From positions 1-46,330 of the forward strand of contig CAIYKV010000020.1 of NCBI GenBank assembly GCA_903926855.1: a stretch of 46,330 bases of DNA. The letters run 5' to 3'. Below the pieces are notes generated by a model, which saw only the letters and a program-made list of their open reading frames with translations, searched no databases and was not told the DNA's origin. Made by a program: the position numbers and the translations under genes. This document shows, one piece after another, positions 18,208-26,528 of the stretch (its first letter is position 1; each line of letters opens with the position of its first letter). The DNA is from an uncultured Bacteroidota bacterium. Its GTDB lineage: Bacteria > Bacteroidota > Bacteroidia > Chitinophagales > Chitinophagaceae.

Positions 18208-19089
18208 CTATCCTTGCAGGGCAGCGGCGCCACTAACGATTTCCGTTAATTCAGTGGTGATGGCGGCTTGTCGTGCGCGGTTATAACTGATCTTTAATGA
18301 TTTGAGTAATTCGTTGGCGTTTTCACTGGCTTTATCCATGGCAGTCATACGGGCACCATGTTCGCTGGCATTGCCATCTAATACAGCTTTGTATAATTGG
18401 GTATTCAGTATTTTGGGCATCAGTTCTGCAATCAGCTCTTCTTTGGCGGGTTCAAAAATAAAATCTGATTTTTTGTTACCTGCTTTTCTAGGCACTTTGG
18501 GTATAGGCAGAAAGGGTTCAGCTGCAAATCTTTGGGTAGCAGCATTTTTAAATTCACTATACACCAGTTCAACAGCATCAAACTCTTTGTTTTCAAAAGC
18601 TTTCATGGCAGCCTGCGCAGCAGCCTGAACACTTTCGAAACTAAGATTCAGGTAAATATCTTTAAAAGCGGCATCCGTTGTATAACCCGCTTTTGTCATG
18701 GCTTCCCATCCTTTTTTACCAATATTCCAGATAGTTACTTTGCCTTTTTTCAGTTGAGCAGGGTATTTTTCAGCGATGGTGCTTTTCGCCAGTTTAATAA
18801 TATTGGCATTATAGCCTCCGCAAAGTCCACGGTCGCTGGTAATCACAATCAACAATACTTTCTCTACAGCTCTTTCTTCGGCCAGTTTCAGGCTCATTCC
18901 ACCATCAATGCTGCTGACGATATTGCTGAGCATTTCCTGTAATTTCTGTGCATACGGTCTCATTTGGGTAATAGACTCCTGTGCACGACGTAATTTGGCC
19001 GCACTCACCATTTTCATGGCTTTAGTAATCTGCTGTGTGCTCTGAACACTTTTGATACGGTTTCTTACCTCTTTTAACTGTCCTGCCAT
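18208..19089 (-). CDS. atpG: F1Fo ATP synthase gamma subunit
   Basis: A complete 293-residue gamma subunit, the rotating central stalk of F1. The N-terminal helix (LKEVRNRIKSVQSTQQITKAMKMVSAAKLRRAQ region) and C-terminal helix (SYNRARQAAITTELTEIVSGAAAL) are fully typical, as is ITSDRGLCGGYN around residue 90. Unusually, no other ATP synthase gene is present in the window: upstream is an unrelated membrane protein, downstream is scpB. It has its own candidate promoter. Whether the other atp genes lie elsewhere as one group cannot be seen from here. Confidence 0.95.
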   Translation of the reverse strand: MAGQLKEVRNRIKSVQSTQQITKAMKMVSAAKLRRAQESITQMRPYAQKLQEMLSNIVSSIDGGMSLKLAEERAVEKVLLIVITSDRGLCGGYNANIIKLAKSTIAEKYPAQLKKGKVTIWNIGKKGWEAMTKAGYTTDAAFKDIYLNLSFESVQAAAQAAMKAFENKEFDAVELVYSEFKNAATQRFAAEPFLPIPKVPRKAGNKKSDFIFEPAKEELIAELMPKILNTQLYKAVLDGNASEHGARMTAMDKASENANELLKSLKISYNRARQAAITTELTEIVSGAAALQG

Positions 19090-19155
19090 AATTCTCTAAG
19101 TTTCAAATTTTACAATCCGGAACACTAGTTTCCTTCACATCTTTTCTTTGGGCTG

Positions 19156-19163
19156 CAAAAGTA
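19156..19163 (-). promoter_or_regulatory. Promoter -7 box of atpG
   Basis: TACTTTTG on the minus strand matches TAnnTTTG. It lies 66 bases before the atpG start. The -33 region is not convincing. It supports transcription of atpG independent of an upstream atp gene. Confidence 0.45.
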
Positions 19164-19217
19164 ACAGAATCGCCCTGAAATTCCACTATTTTGGCTAAAA
19201 ATGGGGAGAATTTTAGG

Positions 19218-19350
19218 TTGGCTGTTAGCTATTGGCCCTTGGCTCCAGTAATTATCCAATTTTCCAAAAAGAAAATAGATCCACGTTTAATCACAAATCA
19301 CTAAAAGCCAATTGCTAACAGCCAAAAGCCAACAGCCAAAAGCCAACAGC
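19218..19350. repeat. Inverted repeat with tandem AACAGCCAAAAGCC units
   Basis: Arms TTGGCTGTTAGCTATTGGC (19218-19236) and GCCAATTGCTAACAGCCAA (19307-19325) pair at 18 of 19 positions around a 70-base centre. The right arm runs into two exact 14-base units of AACAGCCAAAAGCC (19317-19330 and 19331-19344) plus a partial third. It fills most of the gap between atpG and the next gene. Confidence 0.8.
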
Positions 19351-19362
19351 AAACTGCCTCTC

Positions 19363-19962
19363 TTATTTTATTCGATAACTCAACCCCACCCCATTCTGCG
19401 TACTGCCCAATTGCCAGTTGCTGAGGCTCTGATCCAGTAATTTCCCGTTTTTTCTGTGGGCTCCGTATTGGATTAGGTCGAAAACAAGTAAAAAACCACC
19501 CTGTAGCAATAAACTGGTGCCATACCCCTGCGATTGTTCGCTATTGACACGGGCACCTCTTTCTTTCAGGTATAGGCCGGTCATGATATAAGCCGCATCT
19601 AATCCCGTATTCAATAAAAGTAGTTTTTCGATTTTTGCCTGTTCACGCAGGTTATCGGCCAGACCAAATTTCCGGGCCATTTGCCTTTTTACCATGTAAA
19701 GTCCCGCCCCGGCTATAGCCAGATTTACCGTATTCCAATAGGCATTCATCTGGTGTAAATAATGTTCTTTTCCTGTGGTATTGCTGGCAGAAATGCTTCC
19801 CTGCACAATATTGGCGGCTGCCCAGGCTCCCAGAACATATAAATGAGTTTGGTTCAGGCGCAATCTTTCACTGGCAATGGAATCCTGGATCTCTTTCTGG
19901 GCAAAGCTTTTCAGGGAAACAAACAGTAATACAAAGCATAGGTATTTGCTAAATGGCTGCAT
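19363..19962 (-). CDS. Conserved membrane protein of unknown function (possibly DUF6992)
   Basis: A 199-residue protein with a signal peptide (up to about SFAQ) and three or four hydrophobic segments (around THLYVLGAWAAANIVQGSI, WNTVNLAIAGAGLYMV, LLLNTGLDAAYIMTGLYL and LLLQGGFLLVFDLIQYGAH). The overall pattern resembles a small Bacteroidota family that I recall as DUF6992, but I am not certain of the number. No catalytic motif is visible. It diverges from secA, and its 3' end abuts the GCCAA-rich inverted repeat. Confidence 0.75.
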   Translation of the reverse strand: MQPFSKYLCFVLLFVSLKSFAQKEIQDSIASERLRLNQTHLYVLGAWAAANIVQGSISASNTTGKEHYLHQMNAYWNTVNLAIAGAGLYMVKRQMARKFGLADNLREQAKIEKLLLLNTGLDAAYIMTGLYLKERGARVNSEQSQGYGTSLLLQGGFLLVFDLIQYGAHRKNGKLLDQSLSNWQLGSTQNGVGLSYRIK

Positions 19963-20032
19963 GGAAATAAGTTAAGTAATTGATAAAGATGATATGATTT
20001 TGAATAGAGGTTTCCCTTGGCTTCAAATTCTT

Positions 20033-20040
20033 TACCTTTG
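20033..20040 (+). promoter_or_regulatory. Promoter -7 box of secA
   Basis: TACCTTTG matches TAnnTTTG. It would give a leader of roughly 85-90 bases before the secA ATG. The -33 element is poor. Confidence 0.45.
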
Positions 20041-20132
20041 CCGGCTCTCAACAAGGGTGCCAAATTGGCTCAAAAATCTTTTCTGCACTCTTTTTGACTG
20101 TTAAAATTTTTTCATACAACCGTTCAAGCTAT

Positions 20133-23100
20133 ATGTTGAAGTTCATTTCTAAGTTATTCGGGGGAAGCAAAAGTGAGAAAGATGTGCAGCAATTAATGCC
20201 CATTGTTCAGAAAGCCAACCAGTTTTTTCAACAATACCAGTCATTAACCAACGATGAATTGCGGAACAAAACCGATGAATTCAAACAAAGGATACAGTCA
20301 CATCTCTCCGAAATAGATGCCGTGATCGCCGGAAAGAAAGAAGCTGCAGAAGCTTTACCCCTGAATGATATTCACGGAAGGGATGCTATTTACCAGGAAG
20401 TAGATAAGCTGAAAAAGGACCGTGATAAAAAAATAGAAGAAGCATTGGCGGAAATTCAGCCGGAAGCTTTTGCCGTTGTTAAGGAAACCGCACGCAGGTT
20501 TACAGAAAATACAGAGATCGTATCAGAAGCTACGGATCTGGACAGGGAATTGAGCGTTAAAAAGGATTATGTAAGTATTGCGGGAACTAAAGCTACTTTC
20601 AAAAATACATGGACAGCCGGTGGCGGAAAAGTTACCTGGAATATGGTGCATTATGATGTGCAGTTGATTGGTGGTAGCGTTTTACACCAGGGTAAAATTG
20701 CCGAAATGGCAACCGGGGAAGGTAAAACCCTGGTATCTACCTTACCTGCTTATTTAAATGCTTTGGCAGGAGAGGGGGTACATATTGTAACGGTAAATGA
20801 TTACCTGGCTCGCAGGGATAGCGAATGGAACGGAACCATTTTTGAATGGCTGGGATTACGGGTTGACTGTATTGATAAACATGAACCCAATACAGAAGCC
20901 AGACGTAATGCTTATTTGGCGGATATTACCTATGGCACCAATAATGAATTTGGTTTTGATTACCTGCGTGATAATATGGTTCATACCCCAGAAGAAATGG
21001 TGCAACGCAAACACCATTTTGCCATGGTGGATGAAGTGGATTCAGTTTTGATTGATGATGCCAGAACACCATTGATTATTTCTGGTCCGATTGGACATGT
21101 AACCGGTGAACAACAATTTTTTGAACTGAAACCACGTATTGAAAAACTCGTGGATGCGCAGAAAAGGGCAGCGAATCTGTTTTTAAATGAAGCCAAGAAA
21201 AAAATTGGAGAAGGTAATGATGATCCGAAAGATGGCGGTCTGGCTCTTTTTCGTGCACACAGAGGATTACCGAAAAACAATGCCCTGATCAAATACCTGA
21301 GTGAACCGGGTATGCGTGTTAAATTGCAAAAAGCAGAAAATTATTATCTCGCTGATCAATCCAGAGAAATGCCCAAGGCGGATGAAGAACTCTATTTTTA
21401 TATTGATGAGAAAAATAATTCAGTTGAATTAACCGATAAAGGTATCCAACTGATTACCCGTTCCGGAGAAGATCCTAATTTCTTTATTTTACCGGATATC
21501 AGTCTTTCTTTGGCAGCAGCGGATAATGATACTTCTTTAACTAGTGAGGAAAAATTGCACAAAAAAGAAGCCATTATCAACGAATACTCTGTGAAAGCGG
21601 ATCGTATTCATACCGTACAACAGTTATTAAAAGCCTATACCCTTTTTGACAAAGATGTTGAATATGTGGTAATGGATGGCGGTGTTAAGATTGTAGATGA
21701 GCAAACTGGTCGTATTCTCGATGGTCGCCGTTATTCTGATGGTTTACACCAGGCGATTGAGGCAAAAGAAAACGTGAAGATCGAAGCTGCAACGCAAACC
21801 TATGCGACGGTTACTTTACAAAACTATTTCAGGATGTACCATAAGCTGGCGGGTATGACAGGTACTGCAGAAACAGAAGCTGCTGAGTTATGGGATATCT
21901 ATAAATTGGATGTGGTTACCATTCCTACCAATGTTCAGGCGATTCGTAAGGATGATCAGGATTTGGTATATAAAACCAAACGCGAAAAATTTGGTGCTGT
22001 GATTGATGAGATCGCAAAACTGATTGAAGCAGGTCGTCCGGCACTCGTAGGTACTACTTCGGTAGAAGTGAGTGAATTACTAAGTCGTATGCTTCGTCAG
22101 AAACAGATTCCACATAATGTATTGAATGCAAAACAACATGCCCGTGAAGCACAGATTGTAGCGGAAGCTGGTTTTGCAGGAGCCGTTACGATTGCCACCA
22201 ATATGGCGGGTAGGGGTACGGATATTAAACTCGGACCTGGCGTGAAAGAAGCAGGTGGATTGGCCATACTCGGTACAGAGCGTCATGAATCAAGAAGGGT
22301 TGACAGACAGTTAAGAGGACGTGCAGGTCGTCAGGGTGATCCGGGATCTTCTTTGTTCTTTGTTTCATTGGAAGATGATCTGATGCGGATGTTTGGAAGC
22401 GAACGTATTGCGAAAGTGATGGATTTTGCGGGTTATAAAGAAGGTGAAGTGATTCAGCATAGCATGATCACCAAATCTATTGAACGCGCCCAAAAGAAAG
22501 TAGAAGAAAATAATTTTGGTATCCGGAAACGTTTGTTGGAATATGATGATGTAATGAATAAGCAACGTACGGTTATTTATAGTAAACGTAACCATGCTTT
22601 GTTTGGAGAAAGATTGGCACTTGATTTGGATAATGCATTTTATTCGGTAGCAGAAGATCTGGTTGCCTCCTTTAAAGAACAAAATGATCATGAAGGATTC
22701 AGGTTGGCAGTAATTGTGAATTTTGGAATTGACTCCACCATTACCCCGGAAGAACTAAACAGGTTATCTGAACAGCAACTGGCTGAAAAATTATATACAG
22801 AAGCTGCGAATAGTTACGAACATAAAAAGCAGGAACTGATGAACCAGTCAATGCCTGTTTTCAAAAATATCAAATTGCAACAAGGCAATCATATCGAAAA
22901 TGTGATTGTTCCATTTACCGACGGACGCAGATCTGTTCAGGTGTTAGCCAATATGAACAAAACCTTAGAAACAAAAGGTGCTGAACTGCTGAACTCTTTG
23001 GAAAGAACGGTTACACTTGGTTTTATTGATGATGCATGGAAAGAACATCTTCGTTCTATGGATGATCTGAAGCAAAGTGTGCAAACTGCTACCTACGAAC

Positions 23101-23438
23101 AGAAAGACCCATTGGTTATCTATAAAATGGAAGCGTTTGAACTGTTCAAAAAGATGGACGGTGAAGTCAATCGCGATATTGTTCAATTTCTTTGTCATGC
23201 AGGTATTCCTTTAAATGATGGCGATGAATTAAAAGAAGGCAGGCAGAAAAAAACTGATATGAGTCGAATGAGTACTTCTAAAGAAGATATCGATACACCG
23301 CCAACCGAAAATGATTATTATGATCCAACGCCTGTAAAACAACAACCCATAACTGTTGGTCCTAAAATCGGAAGAAATGATCCTTGTCCTTGTGGGAGTG
23401 GAAAGAAGTATAAAGCTTGTCATGGGAAAGAAGGGTAA
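20133..23438 (+). CDS. secA: Preprotein translocase ATPase SecA
   Basis: A 1101-residue SecA, the motor that drives unfolded preproteins through SecYEG. Walker A is [12 protein letters not shown] near residues 193-204, the DEAD-like box is [12 protein letters not shown], and the helicase motif region [12 protein letters not shown] is intact. The C-terminus ends in the zinc-binding SEC-C motif [14 protein letters not shown]. It is about 200 residues longer than the E. coli protein, as usual in Bacteroidota, with extra sequence between the nucleotide-binding and preprotein-binding regions. A TTG at 20094 is in frame, but the ATG at 20133 gives the standard [13 protein letters not shown] start. 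A strong terminator follows. Confidence 0.96.
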   Translation: MLKFISKLFGGSKSEKDVQQLMPIVQKANQFFQQYQSLTNDELRNKTDEFKQRIQSHLSEIDAVIAGKKEAAEALPLNDIHGRDAIYQEVDKLKKDRDKKIEEALAEIQPEAFAVVKETARRFTENTEIVSEATDLDRELSVKKDYVSIAGTKATFKNTWTAGGGKVTWNMVHYDVQLIGGSVLHQGKIAEMATGEGKTLVSTLPAYLNALAGEGVHIVTVNDYLARRDSEWNGTIFEWLGLRVDCIDKHEPNTEARRNAYLADITYGTNNEFGFDYLRDNMVHTPEEMVQRKHHFAMVDEVDSVLIDDARTPLIISGPIGHVTGEQQFFELKPRIEKLVDAQKRAANLFLNEAKKKIGEGNDDPKDGGLALFRAHRGLPKNNALIKYLSEPGMRVKLQKAENYYLADQSREMPKADEELYFYIDEKNNSVELTDKGIQLITRSGEDPNFFILPDISLSLAAADNDTSLTSEEKLHKKEAIINEYSVKADRIHTVQQLLKAYTLFDKDVEYVVMDGGVKIVDEQTGRILDGRRYSDGLHQAIEAKENVKIEAATQTYATVTLQNYFRMYHKLAGMTGTAETEAAELWDIYKLDVVTIPTNVQAIRKDDQDLVYKTKREKFGAVIDEIAKLIEAGRPALVGTTSVEVSELLSRMLRQKQIPHNVLNAKQHAREAQIVAEAGFAGAVTIATNMAGRGTDIKLGPGVKEAGGLAILGTERHESRRVDRQLRGRAGRQGDPGSSLFFVSLEDDLMRMFGSERIAKVMDFAGYKEGEVIQHSMITKSIERAQKKVEENNFGIRKRLLEYDDVMNKQRTVIYSKRNHALFGERLALDLDNAFYSVAEDLVASFKEQNDHEGFRLAVIVNFGIDSTITPEELNRLSEQQLAEKLYTEAANSYEHKKQELMNQSMPVFKNIKLQQGNHIENVIVPFTDGRRSVQVLANMNKTLETKGAELLNSLERTVTLGFIDDAWKEHLRSMDDLKQSVQTATYEQKDPLVIYKMEAFELFKKMDGEVNRDIVQFLCHAGIPLNDGDELKEGRQKKTDMSRMSTSKEDIDTPPTENDYYDPTPVKQQPITVGPKIGRNDPCPCGSGKKYKACHGKEG

Positions 23439-23441
23439 AAG

Positions 23442-23460
23442 CAATTAACAATTAATAATT
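23442..23460 (-). repeat. 19-base AT-rich repeat, copy A
   Basis: On the minus strand AATTATTAATTGTTAATTG. It begins four bases after the secA stop and is the exact inverted match of the copy at 23910-23928. Confidence 0.85.
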
Positions 23461-23501
23461 ACTGGGTTACTAAAAACGTATTAGGACGCTAAATTTTTTG
23501 G

Positions 23502-23536
23502 AAGGCATTTGCTAGATTGGGCAAATGCCTTTTTTT
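23502..23536 (+). terminator. Rho-independent terminator after secA
   Basis: A perfect 11-bp stem (23502-23512 with 23521-23531), 8-base loop and a run of seven T (23530-23536). The ATG of the broken four-helix-bundle gene starts on the very next base. Confidence 0.9.
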
Positions 23537-23893
23537 ATGAAGCAGAATAATCTAGTGGTGACAAAGAGCTATTCGTTTGCTATTCGGATTGTAAAAATGT
23601 ATATTTATTTACTGAAGGAATCTGTTATTCAGGCCTTAGCTTCAGAAGTGTTGCGGTCAGGCAATTCGATTGGAGCAAATGTGTAATAGGCAATAGGTGG
23701 ATATTCCAGAAAAGATTTCAAAGCAAAACTTAGTATTGCGTACAAAGAAGCCCGCGAAACCAGGTATTGGCTATTGTTGCTAAAGGATAGCGATGTGTTA
23801 GACAAAAAATTAGCTGATTCTATGCTAAACGACTGCACAGAAATAATAGAAATCCTGACCTCCATCCTAAATACCCTCCAATCAACCCAATAA
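23537..23893 (+). pseudogene. Four-helix-bundle protein (S23/IVP family) with two adjacent stop codons
   Basis: One continuous frame of 118 codons from ATG 23537 to TAA 23891 encodes a member of the four-helix-bundle family known from 23S rRNA intervening sequences. The first half ends VLRSGNSIGANV (codons 38-49), then TAA and TAG (23684-23689), then AIGGYSRKDFKAKLSIAYKE and the conserved REtRYWLLLL region. Family members have two glutamates at exactly this place (GANxEEA), so GAA and GAG appear to have become TAA and TAG by two G-to-T changes. Frame and spacing are otherwise intact, which suggests recent inactivation. The gene lies between a secA terminator and deoC and is flanked by the inverted 19-base repeats. 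Its biochemical function is unknown. Confidence 0.88.
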
Positions 23894-23899
23894 TCTGCT

Positions 23900-23907
23900 T
23901 AAATTTG
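23900..23907 (+). promoter_or_regulatory. Possible -7 box upstream of deoC
   Basis: TAAATTTG matches TAnnTTTG, 30 bases before the preferred GTG start. No convincing -33 element. Confidence 0.4.
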
Positions 23908-23909
23908 CA

Positions 23910-23928
23910 AATTATTAATTGTTAATTG
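23910..23928 (+). repeat. 19-base AT-rich repeat, copy B
   Basis: AATTATTAATTGTTAATTG, ending nine bases before the preferred deoC GTG. The identical copy at 28898 also ends nine bases before a start codon. Confidence 0.85.
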
Positions 23929-23937
23929 ACTTCATCT

Positions 23938-24609
23938 GTGAAACTCAGCACCTATATAGACCACACTATCCTTAAGCCCACCACGCTTATTAGTGATATA
24001 GAAAAATTATGTGCGGAGGCAAAGCAATATTCATTTGCAGCGGTTTGTGTTCCTCCGAATTTTGTTAAGAAAGCGAAGGAATTATTAGTCGGGTCTTCTG
24101 TAAAAATTGCAACCGTAATTGGTTTCCCTTTTGGATATTCTGCGGTGGAAGCTAAGATTGCAGAGATACTGCTGGCAATTGTGGATGGAGTGGATGAACT
24201 GGATGTGGTGATCAATATTTCTGCGATTAAAAATAATGACTGGTTGTACCTGGCTAATGAAATCAATCATATTATGCCCATTATCCGGTCAAACGGAAAA
24301 GTTGTAAAGATCATTATTGAAAGTGGGATTCTGACAGATGAAGAGATTATTAAGTGCTGCGAAATATATGGACTGGCCGGTATAGATTATTTAAAAACTT
24401 CAACCGGTTATGCGGAAAAAGGGGCAAGTGTGGAGGCTGTTTCCCTTTTCAGGCTTCATTTACCTGCCCAGGTACAAATAAAAGCCTCTGGCGGAATCCG
24501 TGATTATGCTTTTGCCAAGCAATTGATAGATGCCGGAGCTACCCGTTTGGGTTGTAGTGCGGGAGTAGCCATCGTGCAGGGCGCACCTGCCGGGGAAACG
24601 GATTATTAA
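23938..24609 (+). CDS. deoC: Deoxyribose-phosphate aldolase
   Basis: A 223-residue class I aldolase that cleaves 2-deoxyribose 5-phosphate to glyceraldehyde 3-phosphate and acetaldehyde in nucleoside breakdown. The family N-terminus STYIDHTILKPTT is present. The Schiff-base lysine is Lys153 in DYLKTSTGY, and the second active-site lysine is Lys182 in IKASGGIRDY. I prefer the GTG at 23938 (KLSTYIDHT...) over an in-frame TTG at 23926, because it gives the usual start and because the 19-base repeat ends nine bases before it. Neighbours do not suggest a nucleoside operon. Confidence 0.92.
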   Translation: MKLSTYIDHTILKPTTLISDIEKLCAEAKQYSFAAVCVPPNFVKKAKELLVGSSVKIATVIGFPFGYSAVEAKIAEILLAIVDGVDELDVVINISAIKNNDWLYLANEINHIMPIIRSNGKVVKIIIESGILTDEEIIKCCEIYGLAGIDYLKTSTGYAEKGASVEAVSLFRLHLPAQVQIKASGGIRDYAFAKQLIDAGATRLGCSAGVAIVQGAPAGETDY

Positions 24610-24652
24610 TAAAAGAAACACTCCCTTTTTCATATCCCTGTCTTTCGTATCT

Positions 24653-24660
24653 TACCTTTG
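24653..24660 (+). promoter_or_regulatory. Promoter -7 box of the SPOR gene
   Basis: TACCTTTG matches TAnnTTTG and lies 72 bases before the preferred ATG at 24733. The frame that starts inside this box is therefore unlikely to be the true N-terminus. Confidence 0.5.
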
Positions 24661-24732
24661 CGAAGGCTAAGTAAACTCCTTTTTATTGTTGCTATTCCAA
24701 AGAATCAGGGAGGAATTGCCGAAAATCGAACC

Positions 24733-25173
24733 ATGATCAGGAAAGGAAAGATAGTATTGCTGATGGCTTTTATCGCTTTTGTATTTTCAGCAAATGCGGC
24801 TGACACGATCATTGTGGTGAAAGATGCCCGCCTGGATATATTAACGGGCAAACAGGTATTGGTAAATAAGCGACTGGCTATGCTTACACCAAGTGGTTTG
24901 TATAAAGGGTTTCGTATACAGGTAATCAGTACGAGCAATCGAGAGGATGCATTTCGGATCAAAGCAGATCTGTTATCGAAATTTCCAGATCAGAAAACGT
25001 ATATGGTGTATCAGTCGCCAAATTTTAAAGTTCGGATTGGTAATTATTTGAAAAAAGAAGAAGCTGAAAAATTTAAGGCTCAGCTAAATAAACTCTTTCC
25101 GCAGGGTGTATACATTGTTGAAGATGGAATTGAATACACACCCAAGGAAGGGGAAGATATTTTATCACAATAA
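24733..25173 (+). CDS. Exported SPOR domain protein
   Basis: A 146-residue protein with a signal peptide (MIRKGKIVLLMAFIAFVFSANA) and a C-terminal SPOR domain of about 75 residues (YKGFRIQVISTSNREDAFRIKADLLSKFP... and FKVRIGNYLKKEEAEKFKAQL). SPOR domains bind denuded peptidoglycan strands, often at the division site. The frame is open to 24658, but those first 25 residues overlap the promoter and lack a membrane segment. The M20 amidohydrolase starts 6 bases after its stop codon, so the two are co-transcribed. Confidence 0.88.
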   Translation: MIRKGKIVLLMAFIAFVFSANAADTIIVVKDARLDILTGKQVLVNKRLAMLTPSGLYKGFRIQVISTSNREDAFRIKADLLSKFPDQKTYMVYQSPNFKVRIGNYLKKEEAEKFKAQLNKLFPQGVYIVEDGIEYTPKEGEDILSQ

Positions 25174-25179
25174 TCGGAT

Positions 25180-26361
25180 ATGTTAGAACAAACCATAAAA
25201 GACCTTGCGCATAAATATGCTGATGAATTTATCTCTGTTCGAAGGCATTTACATGCAAATCCTGAATTGAGTTACCAGGAATTTGAAACCAGCAAGTTTG
25301 TACAATCCAAGTTAGCTTCTTTGGGTATTCCCTTTGAAATCAAAGCAACTACTGGTGTTGTAGGTATTATTTACGGTAAGAACCCGGGTGCCAGGGTAAT
25401 TGCCTTAAGGGCTGATATGGATGCCTTACCCATTGAGGAAGAAAATGATGTGGATTATCGTTCCCTCAATCCCGGTATTATGCATGCCTGCGGACATGAT
25501 GTACATACTTCCATTTTACTGGGGGCCTCAAAAATATTGAATGAATTAAAGGATCAGTGGGAGGGTACTATCAAATTGATTTTTCAACCCGGGGAGGAGC
25601 GTAACCCGGGAGGTGCCAGTTACCTGATTAAAGAAGGGGTGCTTGAAAACCCCAGACCACAGGGGATTTTCGGATTACATGTGCATCCCGGACTGGATCT
25701 TGGCAAATTGAGTTTTCGAAAAGGAAGGGTGATGGCCAGTGCAGATGAAATTTATATAACGATACGGAGTAAAGGTGGACATGCCGCTGCTCCTCATTTA
25801 ACGGCAGATACGGTATTAATTGCTTCGCACCTGATTGTAAGTTTACAGCAGATTATTTCAAGAAATAATAACCCAACTTCTCCTTCAGTATTATCGATTT
25901 GTTCCATTCAGGGTGGGCATACCACCAATGTAATACCCAGTGAGGTAAAACTGATGGGTACTTTCAGGGCTATGGATGAAGGCTGGCGGTACCAAGCACA
26001 TGATTTGATACGCAAGCTGGCAAAAGGATTGGTAGAAGGAATGGGAGCAGAATTGGATCTGCATATTGATATTGGCTATCCGACTGTAGATAATGACCCC
26101 GTTTTAACAGAGACTGCGTGGCAATTGGCAGATACCTATATGGGTAAGGAAAATGTACTTGAAACGGAAATGAGAATGGGGGCGGAAGATTTTGGGTATT
26201 ATACACAGGTAATACCGGGTTGTTTTTACCGAATCGGGGTGAGAAATGAAACAAAGGGTATTGTACATAATGTGCATACGCCCAGGTTTGATATAGACGA
26301 AAGAGCGATAGAAACAGGCATGGGTATGATGGCCTGGCTGGGCGCAAAAGCATCTGTTTAA
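25180..26361 (+). CDS. M20 family amidohydrolase/peptidase
   Basis: A 393-residue metal-dependent amidohydrolase of the M20D group (N-acyl amino acid or hippurate hydrolase type). Visible ligands and motifs: RRHLHANPELSYQE, ADMDALP, MHACGHDVHTS (Cys104, His106, His109), FQPGEE, GLHVHPGL and MRMGAEDFGYY near the end. The substrate could be an N-acetyl amino acid or a related amide; sequence does not decide. It follows the SPOR gene by 6 bases, but a link between them is only positional. Confidence 0.92.
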   Translation: MLEQTIKDLAHKYADEFISVRRHLHANPELSYQEFETSKFVQSKLASLGIPFEIKATTGVVGIIYGKNPGARVIALRADMDALPIEEENDVDYRSLNPGIMHACGHDVHTSILLGASKILNELKDQWEGTIKLIFQPGEERNPGGASYLIKEGVLENPRPQGIFGLHVHPGLDLGKLSFRKGRVMASADEIYITIRSKGGHAAAPHLTADTVLIASHLIVSLQQIISRNNNPTSPSVLSICSIQGGHTTNVIPSEVKLMGTFRAMDEGWRYQAHDLIRKLAKGLVEGMGAELDLHIDIGYPTVDNDPVLTETAWQLADTYMGKENVLETEMRMGAEDFGYYTQVIPGCFYRIGVRNETKGIVHNVHTPRFDIDERAIETGMGMMAWLGAKASV

Positions 26362-26368
26362 TAAAGCC

Positions 26369-26376
26369 TATTTTTG
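26369..26376 (+). promoter_or_regulatory. Possible -7 box of maeB
   Basis: TATTTTTG matches TAnnTTTG, just after the M20 stop codon. It would give a long leader of about 150 bases before maeB. No clear -33 element. Confidence 0.4.
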
Positions 26377-26528
26377 CCTCGTTTTTATCGGGTTAGTTGA
26401 TAAAAGCCTAAAAATGTTATGTATGTTTATTGTCGCGGTTTTCAAAAAGCCCAATAAGGATTGAAAGCTGAAGTGTGCGACGCAACAACTGCTGATTCGA
26501 GTACAACAGTTGGAACAAAAAAATAGTT

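Noticed and set aside
20094..20132. TTG-initiated extension of SecA
   Set aside because: SecA proteins start near [10 protein letters not shown]; the 13 extra residues look like leader sequence.
23629..23865. 78-residue minus-strand ORF
   Set aside because: It is antisense to the four-helix-bundle gene on the plus strand, whose frame shows clear family motifs. The minus-strand frame is a shadow.
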